From the NCBI GenBank assembly GCA_049115695.1, contig JAGDZR010000025.1:62001-126000 (forward strand): DNA of 64,000 bases, given 5' to 3'. Below are positions 54,590 through 63,161 of the stretch, one piece after another (within the stretch, counting starts at the first letter, position 1; every line of letters begins with the position of its first letter). This DNA is from JAGDZR01 sp049115695 (lineage in GTDB: Bacteria; Bacteroidota; Bacteroidia; Cytophagales; Cyclobacteriaceae). A program made the position numbers and the translations under genes. Below the pieces are notes generated by a model, which was not told the origin of the DNA, made no database searches, and saw only the letters and a list, made by a program, of their open reading frames with translations.

Positions 54590-54620
54590 AAAAGAGCTCA
54601 GATTCAATCTGAGCTCTTTT
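54590..54620. terminator. Bidirectional hairpin terminator
   Basis: A perfect 15-bp inverted repeat (54590-54604 and 54606-54620) flanks a single central base; the stem is A/T rich outside and GAGCTC-containing inside, with a T run on each strand. It ends the minus-strand DUF2911 transcript before the response-regulator gene, and could also stop read-through from the plus strand. Confidence 0.8.
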
Positions 54621-54639
54621 TGGAATGCTTCAATATAGC

Positions 54640-55521
54640 CTATTTTCCCTTAATCTCAGCAATCAGATCGTCATTGCGCTTAATGTATCCGAAATCGCTG
54701 TTTGCCTCGCTGGCAATCTTTTTTGATTGCTCTGCGGTGGCAATCGCCTCTTTGGTTTTACCCAATTTAGCCAGGATCTGCGCTTTGGTATGCACATGCC
54801 AGAACTGCTTACTATTTTCTCCTTCCGCCAGGAATAGATCCATCCATGCCAATGCCTGATTGAGATCTTTGCCAGTCGATAGGTAGTAGTTTGCTGCCGC
54901 AGCATAATTTCCAGTAGGAATTTTTGTTTTTGCCGCTATGTCTGCCATGACAATTTTGTCATAGTCAACCACGATTGGTACCTTAACTGACAAGTCTGCC
55001 CAGGCCAATTCTATTGCTGCAGAAGTGTTGTCTTCGCTAATGTCCGCTACATTAAAAGTAAGTGCTTCTGTAAATCCACCTTTAGATGCTTTTGCGCTCA
55101 CATTGATTACTTCATTCTCCTGCTTAAATCCAGCAACATTTCCACCTAAGCTTACATCAGAGTAAAGAATGAATTGCCATTCATTTGCTCCAGGTACAGT
55201 AAGGATTAAATAAGTACCCGCCTTCACATCCTTTCCTCCAATTTTGGCGTCAGTGCTAAGTGTCAGCTTTGAACCCGAGTTAGCACCCGTTCTCCACATT
55301 TGACCATTTGGGATGAGTGCATCTTTGTCTCCAAAAATGGTACGTCCTTTTACTTTAGGTCTGAAGTAGTCGATTGTTACATCAGTTAAACCAACTGTAG
55401 CGCTTACTGATCCAGCAGGGCTCGGTTGTGGCGTACTGATTTGCGCGATGGCCATTGATGCAAAGAATACTATGGCTAGCGATAAGTTTACTGAAATACT
55501 AAGTTTACGTTTCATGTTCAT
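54640..55521 (-). CDS. DUF2911 domain protein
   Basis: A 293-aa secreted protein with a signal peptide (about 1-26, ending MAIAQ; Met3 is an alternative start). The DUF2911 domain at about 30-190 has VTIDYFRPKVKGRTIFGD, WRTGANSGSKLTLSTDA and YLILTVPGANEWQFILYSD. The C-terminal part has TPR-like helices (YYLSTGKDLNQALAWMDLF and ILAKLGKTKEAIATAEQ). The family is common in Bacteroidota and of unknown function; the localisation is probably periplasmic. Confidence 0.88.
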   Translation of the reverse strand: MNMKRKLSISVNLSLAIVFFASMAIAQISTPQPSPAGSVSATVGLTDVTIDYFRPKVKGRTIFGDKDALIPNGQMWRTGANSGSKLTLSTDAKIGGKDVKAGTYLILTVPGANEWQFILYSDVSLGGNVAGFKQENEVINVSAKASKGGFTEALTFNVADISEDNTSAAIELAWADLSVKVPIVVDYDKIVMADIAAKTKIPTGNYAAAANYYLSTGKDLNQALAWMDLFLAEGENSKQFWHVHTKAQILAKLGKTKEAIATAEQSKKIASEANSDFGYIKRNDDLIAEIKGK

Positions 55522-55542
55522 ATTATGTATTTTGGTTTTGTA

Positions 55543-56184
55543 ATGCTAAAGGATATTCGACAATACGTGAAATTACCAAGAACGTTCTTTACAAAAGGCA
55601 ATGTCGTTGAAATAGCGGAAAATTTAATAGGTAAAATTCTATATACGGCTTTTGATCAACAATTAGCGGCCGGTCGAATTGTTGAAACTGAAGCATATTG
55701 TGGATCGAATGATCAGGCTTGTCATGCGTTTCGAGGAGGAACGGCCAGAAATGAAGTGATGTTTGGAGATGGAGGATATGCGTATGTCTATTTATGCTAT
55801 GGTGTGCATCATCTATTCAATATTGTCACTAATACGAAAAAAAATGCAGATGCTGTATTAGTCAGAGCTGTTGAACCCTTAATCGGAATTGATTTTATGA
55901 AGCAGCGCAGAAATACTGAAAATCAGCAGAATCTTACATCCGGACCTGGAAAGTTGAGTGTTGCTTTGGGGATTAATACTAAACATAATAAAACCGACTT
56001 GACGGGAGATTTGATTTGGTTAATGGATGACCCGTCATTTGAAAGAAATATTGTGGCTGACAGACGTGTTGGGGTAGATTACGCGGGAAGAGATGCAAAT
56101 CTCCCATGGAGGTTTTTTCAGGGAAATAGTTTGTTTGTGAGTAAACCCGTACAACCCTCTTTAGCTAAAAATATTAGTAATTAG
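55543..56184 (+). CDS. 3-methyladenine DNA glycosylase (AAG/MPG type)
   Basis: A 213-aa base-excision repair enzyme for alkylated purines. Family residues appear in RIVETEAYCGSNDQACHAFRG (catalytic Glu), RNEVMFGDGGYAYVYLCYG and SGPGKLSVALGI. ATG 55543 gives the usual N-terminus; an in-frame ATG at 55525 adds 6 residues. It shares a region with the LexA-like regulator that follows, and is a plausible damage-response gene. Confidence 0.92.
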   Translation: MLKDIRQYVKLPRTFFTKGNVVEIAENLIGKILYTAFDQQLAAGRIVETEAYCGSNDQACHAFRGGTARNEVMFGDGGYAYVYLCYGVHHLFNIVTNTKKNADAVLVRAVEPLIGIDFMKQRRNTENQQNLTSGPGKLSVALGINTKHNKTDLTGDLIWLMDDPSFERNIVADRRVGVDYAGRDANLPWRFFQGNSLFVSKPVQPSLAKNISN

Positions 56185-56193
56185 CTTGCTATT

Positions 56194-56215
56194 AAAATTA
56201 GTAATTACTAATTTT
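56194..56215. promoter_or_regulatory. Perfect 22-bp palindrome, candidate operator
   Basis: The 22 bases are exactly self-complementary, AT-rich, with a single G and C at each half, centred between 56204 and 56205. The half-site ATTAGTAATTA recurs at 56173-56183, 24 bases upstream of its copy at 56197-56207. The palindrome lies 31 bases upstream of ATG 56246, in front of a two-gene unit ending with an HTH/S24 regulator, so autorepression is likely. Confidence 0.6.
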
Positions 56216-56245
56216 GATAACTTGTTAATTATAAAATGGTCAATA

Positions 56246-56575
56246 ATGAGTGCAATAGCTAAAAATATTAGGATGGGGGATTTAGGTGTTAAAGATGCAG
56301 ATGTAGAGTTTTCAGATAGTTATAGGTTGAAGTTAACTTCTAAAAAATTGAACTCAGGGAAATGTCAGGTGAAGTTTTTCGCTACGATTCGGGAGAAGAA
56401 AGACATGTATGGATATGTTTTAGTAGATGCAAGTAAAACGCTAAAAGATGTAGTTGTGCATATCAAAGAAAAGCTTAATACCATTAGGCAAACCAAGGAC
56501 TTTCATCACATTCATCTGTACTCGATAGGAAAAGTTCAGCGAGAAGAATTTAGCTTCATCATATTTGACAAGTAA
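56246..56575 (+). CDS. Hypothetical protein, 109 aa
   Basis: A small soluble, basic protein beginning MSAIAKNIRMGDLGVKD, with alternating strands (VEFSDSYRLKLTSKKL, CQVKFFATIRE) and YGYVLVDASKTLKDV. I do not recognise it and see no catalytic motif. ATG 56246 is preferred over a TTG-initiated extension to 56186, because the extension would overlap the palindrome. It is followed after 10 bases by the LexA-like regulator, with which it forms an operon. Confidence 0.6.
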   Translation: MSAIAKNIRMGDLGVKDADVEFSDSYRLKLTSKKLNSGKCQVKFFATIREKKDMYGYVLVDASKTLKDVVVHIKEKLNTIRQTKDFHHIHLYSIGKVQREEFSFIIFDK

Positions 56576-56585
56576 TTTTACAGAC

Positions 56586-57359
56586 ATGTCAATAGCAGAG
56601 AATATCAAATATCTTAGAAAAAAGGCGGGATTTACGCAAGAGCAGTTTGCTAATGAAGTAGGCATTAAAAGGTCGCTGGTAGGAGCATATGAAGAAGGAC
56701 GAGCTGAGCCGAGGCTGCAGACCTTGTCCAAAATAGCTGAAGTTTTGGCCGTAACTTCAGATGGATTGATTAGTAAGGACTTAACGCAACATGACGCCTT
56801 AAGACGTGCGCAGGAAAAGGTTAAGATCTTGTCCATTACGGTTGATGAAAATGATGAAGAAAATATAGAGCTGGTTCCTCAAAAGGCTGCTGCAGGTTAT
56901 CTCAATGGATATGCAGATCCAGAATATATTGCAGATCTCCCAAAATTTAAATTACCAATTCTTCCCAAAGGTGGTACCTATCGGGCATTTGAGATACAGG
57001 GTGATAGTATGCTACCCATATTACCAGGTACTATCGTCATTGGAAGATATATGGATTCCATATTCGACATCAAGAATGGAAAAACTTATATCATCATTTC
57101 TGAAAAAGAAGGAGTGGTGTACAAGAGAGTATTTAATTATATAGATGATAAGGGGAAATTATTCCTGGTTTCAGATAACAAACAGTACTCTCCTTTCGAG
57201 CTAGCTCCCCATGATGTACAGGAAGTTTGGGAAGCTAAAGCATATATCAGTATTCAATTTCCTGATATAGAAGCGGAGAGTGAGTTTTCAATGGAAAATT
57301 TGACTAATATGATCATGAAAATCAAAGACGATGTTGGGGAGATTAAAGAAAAACTCTAA
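56586..57359 (+). CDS. LexA/CI-like regulator: XRE helix-turn-helix plus S24 peptidase domain
   Basis: A 257-aa protein from ATG 56586 (a TTG-initiated extension to 56565 is out of character). Residues 5-60 form an XRE-type HTH (LRKKAGFTQEQFANEVGIKRS). Residues 100-235 are an S24 domain with the Ser-Lys dyad Ser141 (IQGDSMLPI) and Lys180 (GVVYKRVF). An Ala-Gly pair at 103-104 (KAAAGYLNGY) matches the LexA cleavage site. Together they predict RecA-stimulated or otherwise induced self-cleavage and derepression. Confidence 0.87.
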   Translation: MSIAENIKYLRKKAGFTQEQFANEVGIKRSLVGAYEEGRAEPRLQTLSKIAEVLAVTSDGLISKDLTQHDALRRAQEKVKILSITVDENDEENIELVPQKAAAGYLNGYADPEYIADLPKFKLPILPKGGTYRAFEIQGDSMLPILPGTIVIGRYMDSIFDIKNGKTYIIISEKEGVVYKRVFNYIDDKGKLFLVSDNKQYSPFELAPHDVQEVWEAKAYISIQFPDIEAESEFSMENLTNMIMKIKDDVGEIKEKL

Positions 57360-57696
57360 ACTGTAGTCACCGTTTTTAAAGCAAAAGTATTGCTTCAATA
57401 CAATGCAGCTGACAGCTGCTCCGCCTTAGTGAGTCTAGGTATGAATGACCGTCATTGGCAAGATAACTGAGGATGAATCCGCCCCCTTTTGCAATGCAGT
57501 TTTCATGAGGAAATTGAACTTGAGCGTCAGCTTTTTGGAGGGTGAGGTCTTTGTGGTCAACGTCAATGAAAGGATATGTAAAGCGTTGAAAATATCATCA
57601 AAGTGCTAAGCGCTACGCTTTTCACCAGATTACTAATCGTAATAATCCTAATGTGCCTAATTTTGAATTGAATTTAGCCTTCAATTTATTTTTGAG
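57360..57696. other. Intergenic region, no confident gene
   Basis: A 337-base gap. It contains a 15-base palindrome (GCAGCTG-A-CAGCTGC, 57405-57419) and smaller inverted repeats such as AAGCAA/TTGCTT near 57379 and ATGAC/GTCAT near 57450. On the minus strand an open frame of about 70 codons ends at a stop near 57379 but has no start codon. It could be a gene remnant or a dispersed repeat. Nothing recognisable was found. Confidence 0.45.
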
Positions 57697-58767
57697 ATGC
57701 GTCAGCTAGTCTTTTTCGTTCTTCCCTTTTTGTTCTCTTGTGGGGCTAGTCAGTCTGATGTGGCTATTGTTGTGCCCCAAATTGATCAGGAATTCTATGA
57801 AAAGTCAATTGTATCGCTTGAGGAACAAATTGAGGCATTTCCGGAGGAACCTAAATATATCAAGCTTCAGCTGAGTTATTACCGGGAATTGGGATGGCCG
57901 AAAGATGCAAGACAAGCGATAGAAAGAGCAAGAGGCTTGCTGGGAGATGATCCGCTTTTCTTTAATCAAATGCTTGAATACTATTTTGAAAATAATCAAC
58001 ATCTTTTGATCATTGATATAATTGAGGAACGAGAACGAATAGGAACCATTAGCAGATCTCTATTACAGCGTAAAATTGCATCACTTGTGGAGCTTGGTCA
58101 GTCTATTCGAGCAGAGCAATCACTTGTGGAATTTGTTAAGGACACTTTGTCTGATGAGGAAACACTGCTATGTGCAAGAGCTTATCGACAGATGAATGAT
58201 ACGGCCAAAGCTCTTGATTATTATGAGCGTATTTCTAATTCAGATGATTATCGATTAACTGTTGGAATGGAGAGTGCTGGTATGCTGAACGCTTTGGGTA
58301 AGCATGAAGCTTGCATTCAGTTATTAGAAATGATTGATGCTGGTTTATTGTCAGCCACCCTACGACAGGAGTTAGCTGATGCATACTATAGCATTGGAGA
58401 ACGTAATAAAGCAGTTTCACTTTTGATAAATCAGGTAGATGAGTCTTCGCTGCTGTTACTTTCTGATTTTTATGCTTTGGAAGAGGATTGGGACTCAGTA
58501 CAATATGCATACAATCAAATTCTTCAGCATGCTCCAGATAATAGGAATATCTTAATAGCAGCTGGTAACATGAATCAGAATCGAGGGTATTTTACATACT
58601 CTCTCGGATTTTATAACAAGTTGTTGGAACTTGATTCGACTGACCAATATGCTATTGATCAGGTTGATCTCGTAAATCGAAAAATTGCATATTTGCAGAA
58701 AATTAGGGAGAGTGCTAAAGAAATCCCTGTGTTAGAATTGAATACCAAGAAAATTTCAGATCAATAA
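57697..58767 (+). CDS. TPR-repeat lipoprotein
   Basis: A 356-aa protein with a lipoprotein signal (MRQLVFFVLPFLFSCG, Cys at 15). The body is made of tetratricopeptide-type helix pairs, e.g. YYRELGWPKDARQAIERA, LCARAYRQMNDTAKALDYY, ADAYYSIGERNKAVSLL and AGNMNQNRGYFTYSLGFY. TPR lipoproteins act as scaffolds at the envelope. TAATG joins its stop to thrS, so it may be transcribed with the translation genes. Confidence 0.83.
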   Translation: MRQLVFFVLPFLFSCGASQSDVAIVVPQIDQEFYEKSIVSLEEQIEAFPEEPKYIKLQLSYYRELGWPKDARQAIERARGLLGDDPLFFNQMLEYYFENNQHLLIIDIIEERERIGTISRSLLQRKIASLVELGQSIRAEQSLVEFVKDTLSDEETLLCARAYRQMNDTAKALDYYERISNSDDYRLTVGMESAGMLNALGKHEACIQLLEMIDAGLLSATLRQELADAYYSIGERNKAVSLLINQVDESSLLLLSDFYALEEDWDSVQYAYNQILQHAPDNRNILIAAGNMNQNRGYFTYSLGFYNKLLELDSTDQYAIDQVDLVNRKIAYLQKIRESAKEIPVLELNTKKISDQ

Positions 58768-60710
58768 TGAGTGATAAGCAGATAAAAATTACACTTCCTG
58801 ATGGTAGTGTGAGGGAATATGATGCTGGAGTGACTGCCTATGAAGTAGCCTTGAGCATCAGTGAAGGATTGGCCAGAAATGTACTTGCAGCCAAAATCAA
58901 TGGCGAGGTACAGGAATCCAACAGAGCTATCACCACCGACTCTACAGTTCAGTTGCTCACCTGGAACGATCCAGCAGGTAAATCGACCATGTGGCATTCA
59001 TCTGCTCACTTAATGGCAGAAGCACTAGAATCTTTATATCCTGGGATCAAACTAGGAATAGGCCCGGCAATCGAAAGTGGGTTTTATTATGATGTAGATT
59101 TTGGTGATCATGAGTTTGACGCGGAAAATCTCAAAGCTCTTGAAGATAAGATGCTTGAACTCGCACGTGGGAAATTTGAATTTGAGCGCAAAGAGGTAAG
59201 TAAGTCTGATGCTTTACAATACTTCAAAGAAAAGGGTGATGAGTATAAGCTAGAGTTGATTGATGAATTGGAGGATGGAACTATTACATTTTACACGCAG
59301 GGCAATTTTACTGATCTGTGTAAAGGTCCCCATATACCTCATACAGGATTCATAAAGGCGGCAAAAATACTGAATATAGCGGGGGCCTACTGGAGAGGTG
59401 ATGAAAAGCGGAAGCAGCTGACCAGGTTGTATGGGATTACATTTCCAAAGCAAAAAGAACTTAAAGAACACCTTGAACTTCTCGAGGAAGCCAAGAAAAG
59501 GGATCATCGTAAACTTGGGCAGGAATTGGAACTTTTCACTTTTTCGCAAAAAGTTGGAAAAGGGTTGCCGTTATGGCTTCCAAAAGGAGCAGTTCTGAGA
59601 GAGAGACTTGAATCATTCTTGAAAAAGGCGCAGGTAAAATCTGGTTACGATCAGGTAGTGACGCCACATATCGGAAGCAAAGAACTCTATGTGACTTCTG
59701 GTCATTATGCCAAATATGGGGAGGATTCATTTCAGCCGATCAAAACGCCAGCTGAAGATGAAGAATTTTTGCTCAAACCAATGAACTGCCCGCATCATTG
59801 TGAAATTTACAAGAGCAAACCTCGCTCATATAAGGAGCTACCTATTAGATATGCTGAATTTGGAACCGTATATCGCTATGAGCAAAGTGGAGAGCTTCAT
59901 GGTTTAACACGGGTAAGAGGATTTACGCAGGATGATGCTCACATATTTTGCCGCCCCGATCAGGTAAAAGATGAGTTTGCTAAGGTGATTGACTTGGTAC
60001 TCTATGTATTCAAAGCACTAGGTTTTGCTGAATTCACGGCACAAGTTTCTTTAAGAGATCCAGAAAGTCCTGATAAATACATTGGTTCGGATGAAAATTG
60101 GGAAAGAGCAGAACGAGCGATTCAGGAAGTGGCCAGGGAAAAAGGCTTGAATACTGTTGTTGAATTAGGTGAAGCAGCTTTTTATGGTCCGAAACTTGAT
60201 TTCATGGTGAAGGATGCACTGGGACGCAGCTGGCAGCTAGGTACCATTCAGGTAGACTATAGCCTGCCTGATCGATTTGAGCTGGACTATGTTGGATCTG
60301 ATAATCAAAAACACAGGCCAGTGATGATTCACAGAGCACCATTTGGCTCAATGGAGCGTTTCGTGGCAATTCTCATCGAAAATACGGCTGGTAACTTTCC
60401 ACTTTGGTTGGCCCCTGAGCAATTTACCATTTTGCCTATCTCGGAAAAATTCCATGACTATGCTAAAGAAATCTATGTTCAATTGCAGGAAAGAGACATC
60501 AGAGGGGGTATCGATGAACGTGATGAGAAGATTGGAAAGAAAATTAGGGATGCAGAGGTGAGTAAAGTACCTTACATGCTGATCGTCGGTGAAAAGGAAT
60601 CTGCGGATAAAACAGTTTCAGTCCGAGAGCATGGAAAGGGAGATATTGGAACCTTTACATTAGCTGAATTCAACAAGTTTTTTGAAGAAAAGGCCTATGA
60701 ACATCTGTAA
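58767..60710 (+). CDS. thrS: Threonyl-tRNA synthetase
   Basis: A 647-aa class II synthetase. The TGS domain is at about 1-62, the editing domain at about 65-230, the catalytic core at about 240-535 (motif 2 RYAEFGTVYRYE; zinc ligands in KPMNCPHHCEIY and a later His), and the anticodon domain at about 540-647 (LPISEKFHDYAKEIY). The length is normal. It is the first of thrS-infC-rpmI-rplT, an arrangement shared by many bacteria. Confidence 0.97.
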   Translation: MSDKQIKITLPDGSVREYDAGVTAYEVALSISEGLARNVLAAKINGEVQESNRAITTDSTVQLLTWNDPAGKSTMWHSSAHLMAEALESLYPGIKLGIGPAIESGFYYDVDFGDHEFDAENLKALEDKMLELARGKFEFERKEVSKSDALQYFKEKGDEYKLELIDELEDGTITFYTQGNFTDLCKGPHIPHTGFIKAAKILNIAGAYWRGDEKRKQLTRLYGITFPKQKELKEHLELLEEAKKRDHRKLGQELELFTFSQKVGKGLPLWLPKGAVLRERLESFLKKAQVKSGYDQVVTPHIGSKELYVTSGHYAKYGEDSFQPIKTPAEDEEFLLKPMNCPHHCEIYKSKPRSYKELPIRYAEFGTVYRYEQSGELHGLTRVRGFTQDDAHIFCRPDQVKDEFAKVIDLVLYVFKALGFAEFTAQVSLRDPESPDKYIGSDENWERAERAIQEVAREKGLNTVVELGEAAFYGPKLDFMVKDALGRSWQLGTIQVDYSLPDRFELDYVGSDNQKHRPVMIHRAPFGSMERFVAILIENTAGNFPLWLAPEQFTILPISEKFHDYAKEIYVQLQERDIRGGIDERDEKIGKKIRDAEVSKVPYMLIVGEKESADKTVSVREHGKGDIGTFTLAEFNKFFEEKAYEHL

Positions 60711-60817
60711 AAAATGCGGTGTGTCTGGTTTTTTCGCTTTTGTTTTTAATTAGAGTTAATATTTGTTGATATTTGCGTTCGATTTTTTTAATGGTTCAAT
60801 TAAACGGGGAATAAAAA

Positions 60818-61357
60818 ATTAGACAAAGAAGAAGACCACCTGCCAGGCGCGAAGAGCCTTATAAGGTGAATGACAAAATCTCAGCTAACGAAGTTAGACT
60901 TGTAGGAGAGAATGTTGAAGTTGACGTTTATTCACTTTCCAAAGCATTGGCTTTGGCGAAGGAGCAGGGGTTGGATTTAGTTGAAATTTCACCTAAGGCC
61001 GTCCCTCCTGTTTGCAAAATAATTGATTATTCGAAGTTTAAGTACGACCAGAAGAAAAAGCAAAAGGAGATAAAGGCGAAAGCCCAGAAGACCGTTGTTA
61101 AGGAGATTAGGTTTGGACCTAATACGGATGATCATGACTTCAATTTTAAATTGAATCATGCCAAAAAGTTTCTGGGTGAGGGAGCAAAGGTTAAGGCCTA
61201 TGTTCACTTTGTCGGAAGGACAATCGTTTTTAAAGAGAGAGGTGAAATACTCTTGTTGAAGTTTGCGCAAGCGTTGGAGGAAGATGCTAAAGTTGAGCAG
61301 TTTCCAAAGCTAGAAGGCAAACGAATGTTTTTAATGTTATCACCTAAGCAGAAATAA
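60818..61357 (+). CDS. infC: Translation initiation factor IF-3, AUU start
   Basis: A protein of 179 aa if started at ATT 60818. The frame from there reads as a basic N-terminus (RQRRRPPARREEPYKVNDKI), as expected for IF-3; the first in-frame GTG (60866) would remove it. GGGGA at 60806-60810 is well placed as a Shine-Dalgarno site. The AUU start is the known mechanism by which IF-3 limits its own translation in E. coli. Downstream: N-domain, KRRK linker region and C-domain (KAYVHFVGRTIVFKERGE). Confidence 0.85.
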   Translation: MRQRRRPPARREEPYKVNDKISANEVRLVGENVEVDVYSLSKALALAKEQGLDLVEISPKAVPPVCKIIDYSKFKYDQKKKQKEIKAKAQKTVVKEIRFGPNTDDHDFNFKLNHAKKFLGEGAKVKAYVHFVGRTIVFKERGEILLLKFAQALEEDAKVEQFPKLEGKRMFLMLSPKQK

Positions 61358-61369
61358 ATTATATAAGTA

Positions 61370-61564
61370 ATGTCTAAAGTAAAGACTAATTCCGGAGCGA
61401 AGAAGCGATTCAAATTGACAGGATCTGGAAAAATCAAGCGTAAGCATGCTTTCAAAAGTCATATTTTGACTAAGAAAGAAACCAAGCAAAAAAGAAATCT
61501 GACTAGGATGGGCTTGGTTCACAAATCGGATGAAAACAACATCAAGAAATTGTTGAACATCTAA
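61370..61564 (+). CDS. rpmI: Ribosomal protein bL35
   Basis: A 64-aa basic protein of the large subunit, starting MSKVKTNSGAKKRFKLTGSG and containing KRKHAFKSHILTKKETKQKR, typical for bL35. It follows infC by 12 bases and precedes rplT by 79. Together with IF-3 it forms the standard ribosomal cluster. Confidence 0.96.
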   Translation: MSKVKTNSGAKKRFKLTGSGKIKRKHAFKSHILTKKETKQKRNLTRMGLVHKSDENNIKKLLNI

Positions 61565-61643
61565 TTGGTTTAATTGTATAACCCGATGATTGGTAATAAG
61601 CTCAGCAGAATCTGACGCCAATAGTCAAAAAACTAAAAATTAA

Positions 61644-61988
61644 ATGAGATCAGTAAATCACGTTGCTTCACGTACTAGAAGAAAGAAGATGATGAAGCAC
61701 GCCAAAGGATACTTTGGCAGAAGAAAAAATGTTTGGACGGTAGCGAAAAATGCCATTGAAAAAGGGTGGACCTACGCATACCGCGATAGAAAGGCTAAGA
61801 AGAGAGAGTTTAGAGCATTGTGGATTCAGAGAATCAATGCCGGTGTTAGAGAACATGGATTGAGCTACTCTAAATTCATGGGGCAACTGAAGGCCAACAA
61901 TGTGGAGATGGATCGTAAAGTCCTGGCTGATTTGGCGATGAACAATCCAGCAGCTTTCAAAGCCATAATCGATAAAGTAAATAAATAA
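61644..61988 (+). CDS. rplT: Ribosomal protein bL20
   Basis: A 114-aa large-subunit assembly protein. The N-terminal SVNHVASRTRRKKMMKHAKG and YFGRRKNVWTVAKNA are diagnostic, with LWIQRINAGVREHGLSYS in the globular part. A rho-independent terminator follows at 62011-62041, closing the thrS-rplT operon. Confidence 0.97.
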   Translation: MRSVNHVASRTRRKKMMKHAKGYFGRRKNVWTVAKNAIEKGWTYAYRDRKAKKREFRALWIQRINAGVREHGLSYSKFMGQLKANNVEMDRKVLADLAMNNPAAFKAIIDKVNK

Positions 61989-62010
61989 TAGCAAGATTTG
62001 CTTAGGTGAA

Positions 62011-62041
62011 AAGCCTCACTTGATTCATTCAGGTGAGGCTT
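62011..62041 (+). terminator. Rho-independent terminator after rplT
   Basis: A 13-bp stem (62011-62023 with 62029-62041, one G-T-type mismatch) around a 5-base loop, followed by TTATTTTTTC. It sits 22 bases after the rplT stop and ends the translation-factor operon. Confidence 0.85.
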
Positions 62042-62064
62042 TATTTTTTCACTAAATTCATGTT

Positions 62065-62988
62065 ATGAGCATAATTATAGATTCAATGACCAAGGATCTG
62101 TCACCTTGGATACAAGCCTTTAAGCATGCCATTCCAGAAGAAAAAATCGTTCAATGGGATGATCAACCTGATCTGAAGCAAGTACAGACAGCCATAGTCT
62201 GGAATCATCGCTCTGAATTGTTCGATTGTCTGCCGAACTTAAAAATGGTTTGTTCATTAGGCGCTGGTGTAGATCATATATTCAGAGATGAATCTCTGCC
62301 GGATGAAGTGTTAGTAACCAGAATCATCAGTGAAGAATTGTCAGCACCCATGTCTAATTTTTGTATTGGGGCCATTCTTTATTATCAACGACAGTTTGAT
62401 AAATACCTGGTTGACAAAGAAGGCAAAATATGGGATCAGCAATTCAATCCAGAAAGAGAGAAGCATGTCGGGATCATGGGAATGGGTCAACTTGGTAGTG
62501 ATTTGGCGACAAAACTCGTGGGGTTAGGTTTCACAGTTTCTGGCTTGAGTAGATCGAGAAAAGTCATTAAGGGTGTTCAAAGCTTTATCGAAGAAGAAAT
62601 GGCTAACTTTTTAGCTGATATTGATTATTTGGTAGTATTACTTCCTGCCACTTCTGAAAACAAAGGAATATTAAATAATCAACTATTCGATATGATTAAG
62701 CCAGGGGCATATCTGATTAATGTTGCCAGGGGTCACCATCAAGTCAATCAGGACATTGTTCAGGCATTAGATTCAGGGAAGTTGGGTGGTGCTTTTTTGG
62801 ATGTTTTTCCTAAGGAGCCATTGCCCGTTGATGATCCATTATGGGTTCACCCAAAGGTTTTTATTACACCTCATATTGCAGTAGTGACAAAGCTGGAAGC
62901 TGCCGTTCCTCAGATAGTTGAAAATCATCGGCGTATGTTAAAGGGAGAGGATCTTTGTGGAGTTGCCAATAAGCTGAGGGGGTATTAA
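62065..62988 (+). CDS. D-2-hydroxyacid dehydrogenase, GhrA-like
   Basis: A 307-aa NAD(P)-dependent enzyme of the glyoxylate/hydroxypyruvate reductase A type. The cofactor loop is GIMGMGQLGSDLATKL; the catalytic Arg, Glu and His are in INVARGHHQ, DVFPKEPLP and ITPHIAV. The family reduces glyoxylate and hydroxypyruvate; substrate is not proven here. It is a single gene between two terminators. Confidence 0.87.
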   Translation: MSIIIDSMTKDLSPWIQAFKHAIPEEKIVQWDDQPDLKQVQTAIVWNHRSELFDCLPNLKMVCSLGAGVDHIFRDESLPDEVLVTRIISEELSAPMSNFCIGAILYYQRQFDKYLVDKEGKIWDQQFNPEREKHVGIMGMGQLGSDLATKLVGLGFTVSGLSRSRKVIKGVQSFIEEEMANFLADIDYLVVLLPATSENKGILNNQLFDMIKPGAYLINVARGHHQVNQDIVQALDSGKLGGAFLDVFPKEPLPVDDPLWVHPKVFITPHIAVVTKLEAAVPQIVENHRRMLKGEDLCGVANKLRGY

Positions 62989-62995
62989 AATAAAA

Positions 62996-63017
62996 GGCCT
63001 GACGTAGATGTCAGACC
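62996..63017 (+). terminator. Candidate terminator after the dehydrogenase gene
   Basis: An 8-bp stem with one mismatch (62996-63003 and 63010-63017) around GTAGAT, followed by CTAATTTTATT. The T run is interrupted, so it is weaker than the rplT terminator. Confidence 0.55.
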
Positions 63018-63161
63018 CTAATTTTATTCATAACACTTGTTCCCTATATATCTTTGTATTGGGGTATTTAAAATTAATATAATACAATTATATATTGAAT
63101 TATTGACATATTTAATTTGATATATAAAATAAATAATAAATAATACTTAAATAGTTATATA

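Noticed and set aside
61565..61643. L20-type autoregulatory leader between rpmI and rplT
   Set aside because: No convincing pseudoknot or rRNA-like fold is visible in the 79 bases.
62989..63161. Possible small RNA in the AT-rich gap after the dehydrogenase
   Set aside because: Apart from the hairpin at 62996 there is only low-complexity A/T sequence.
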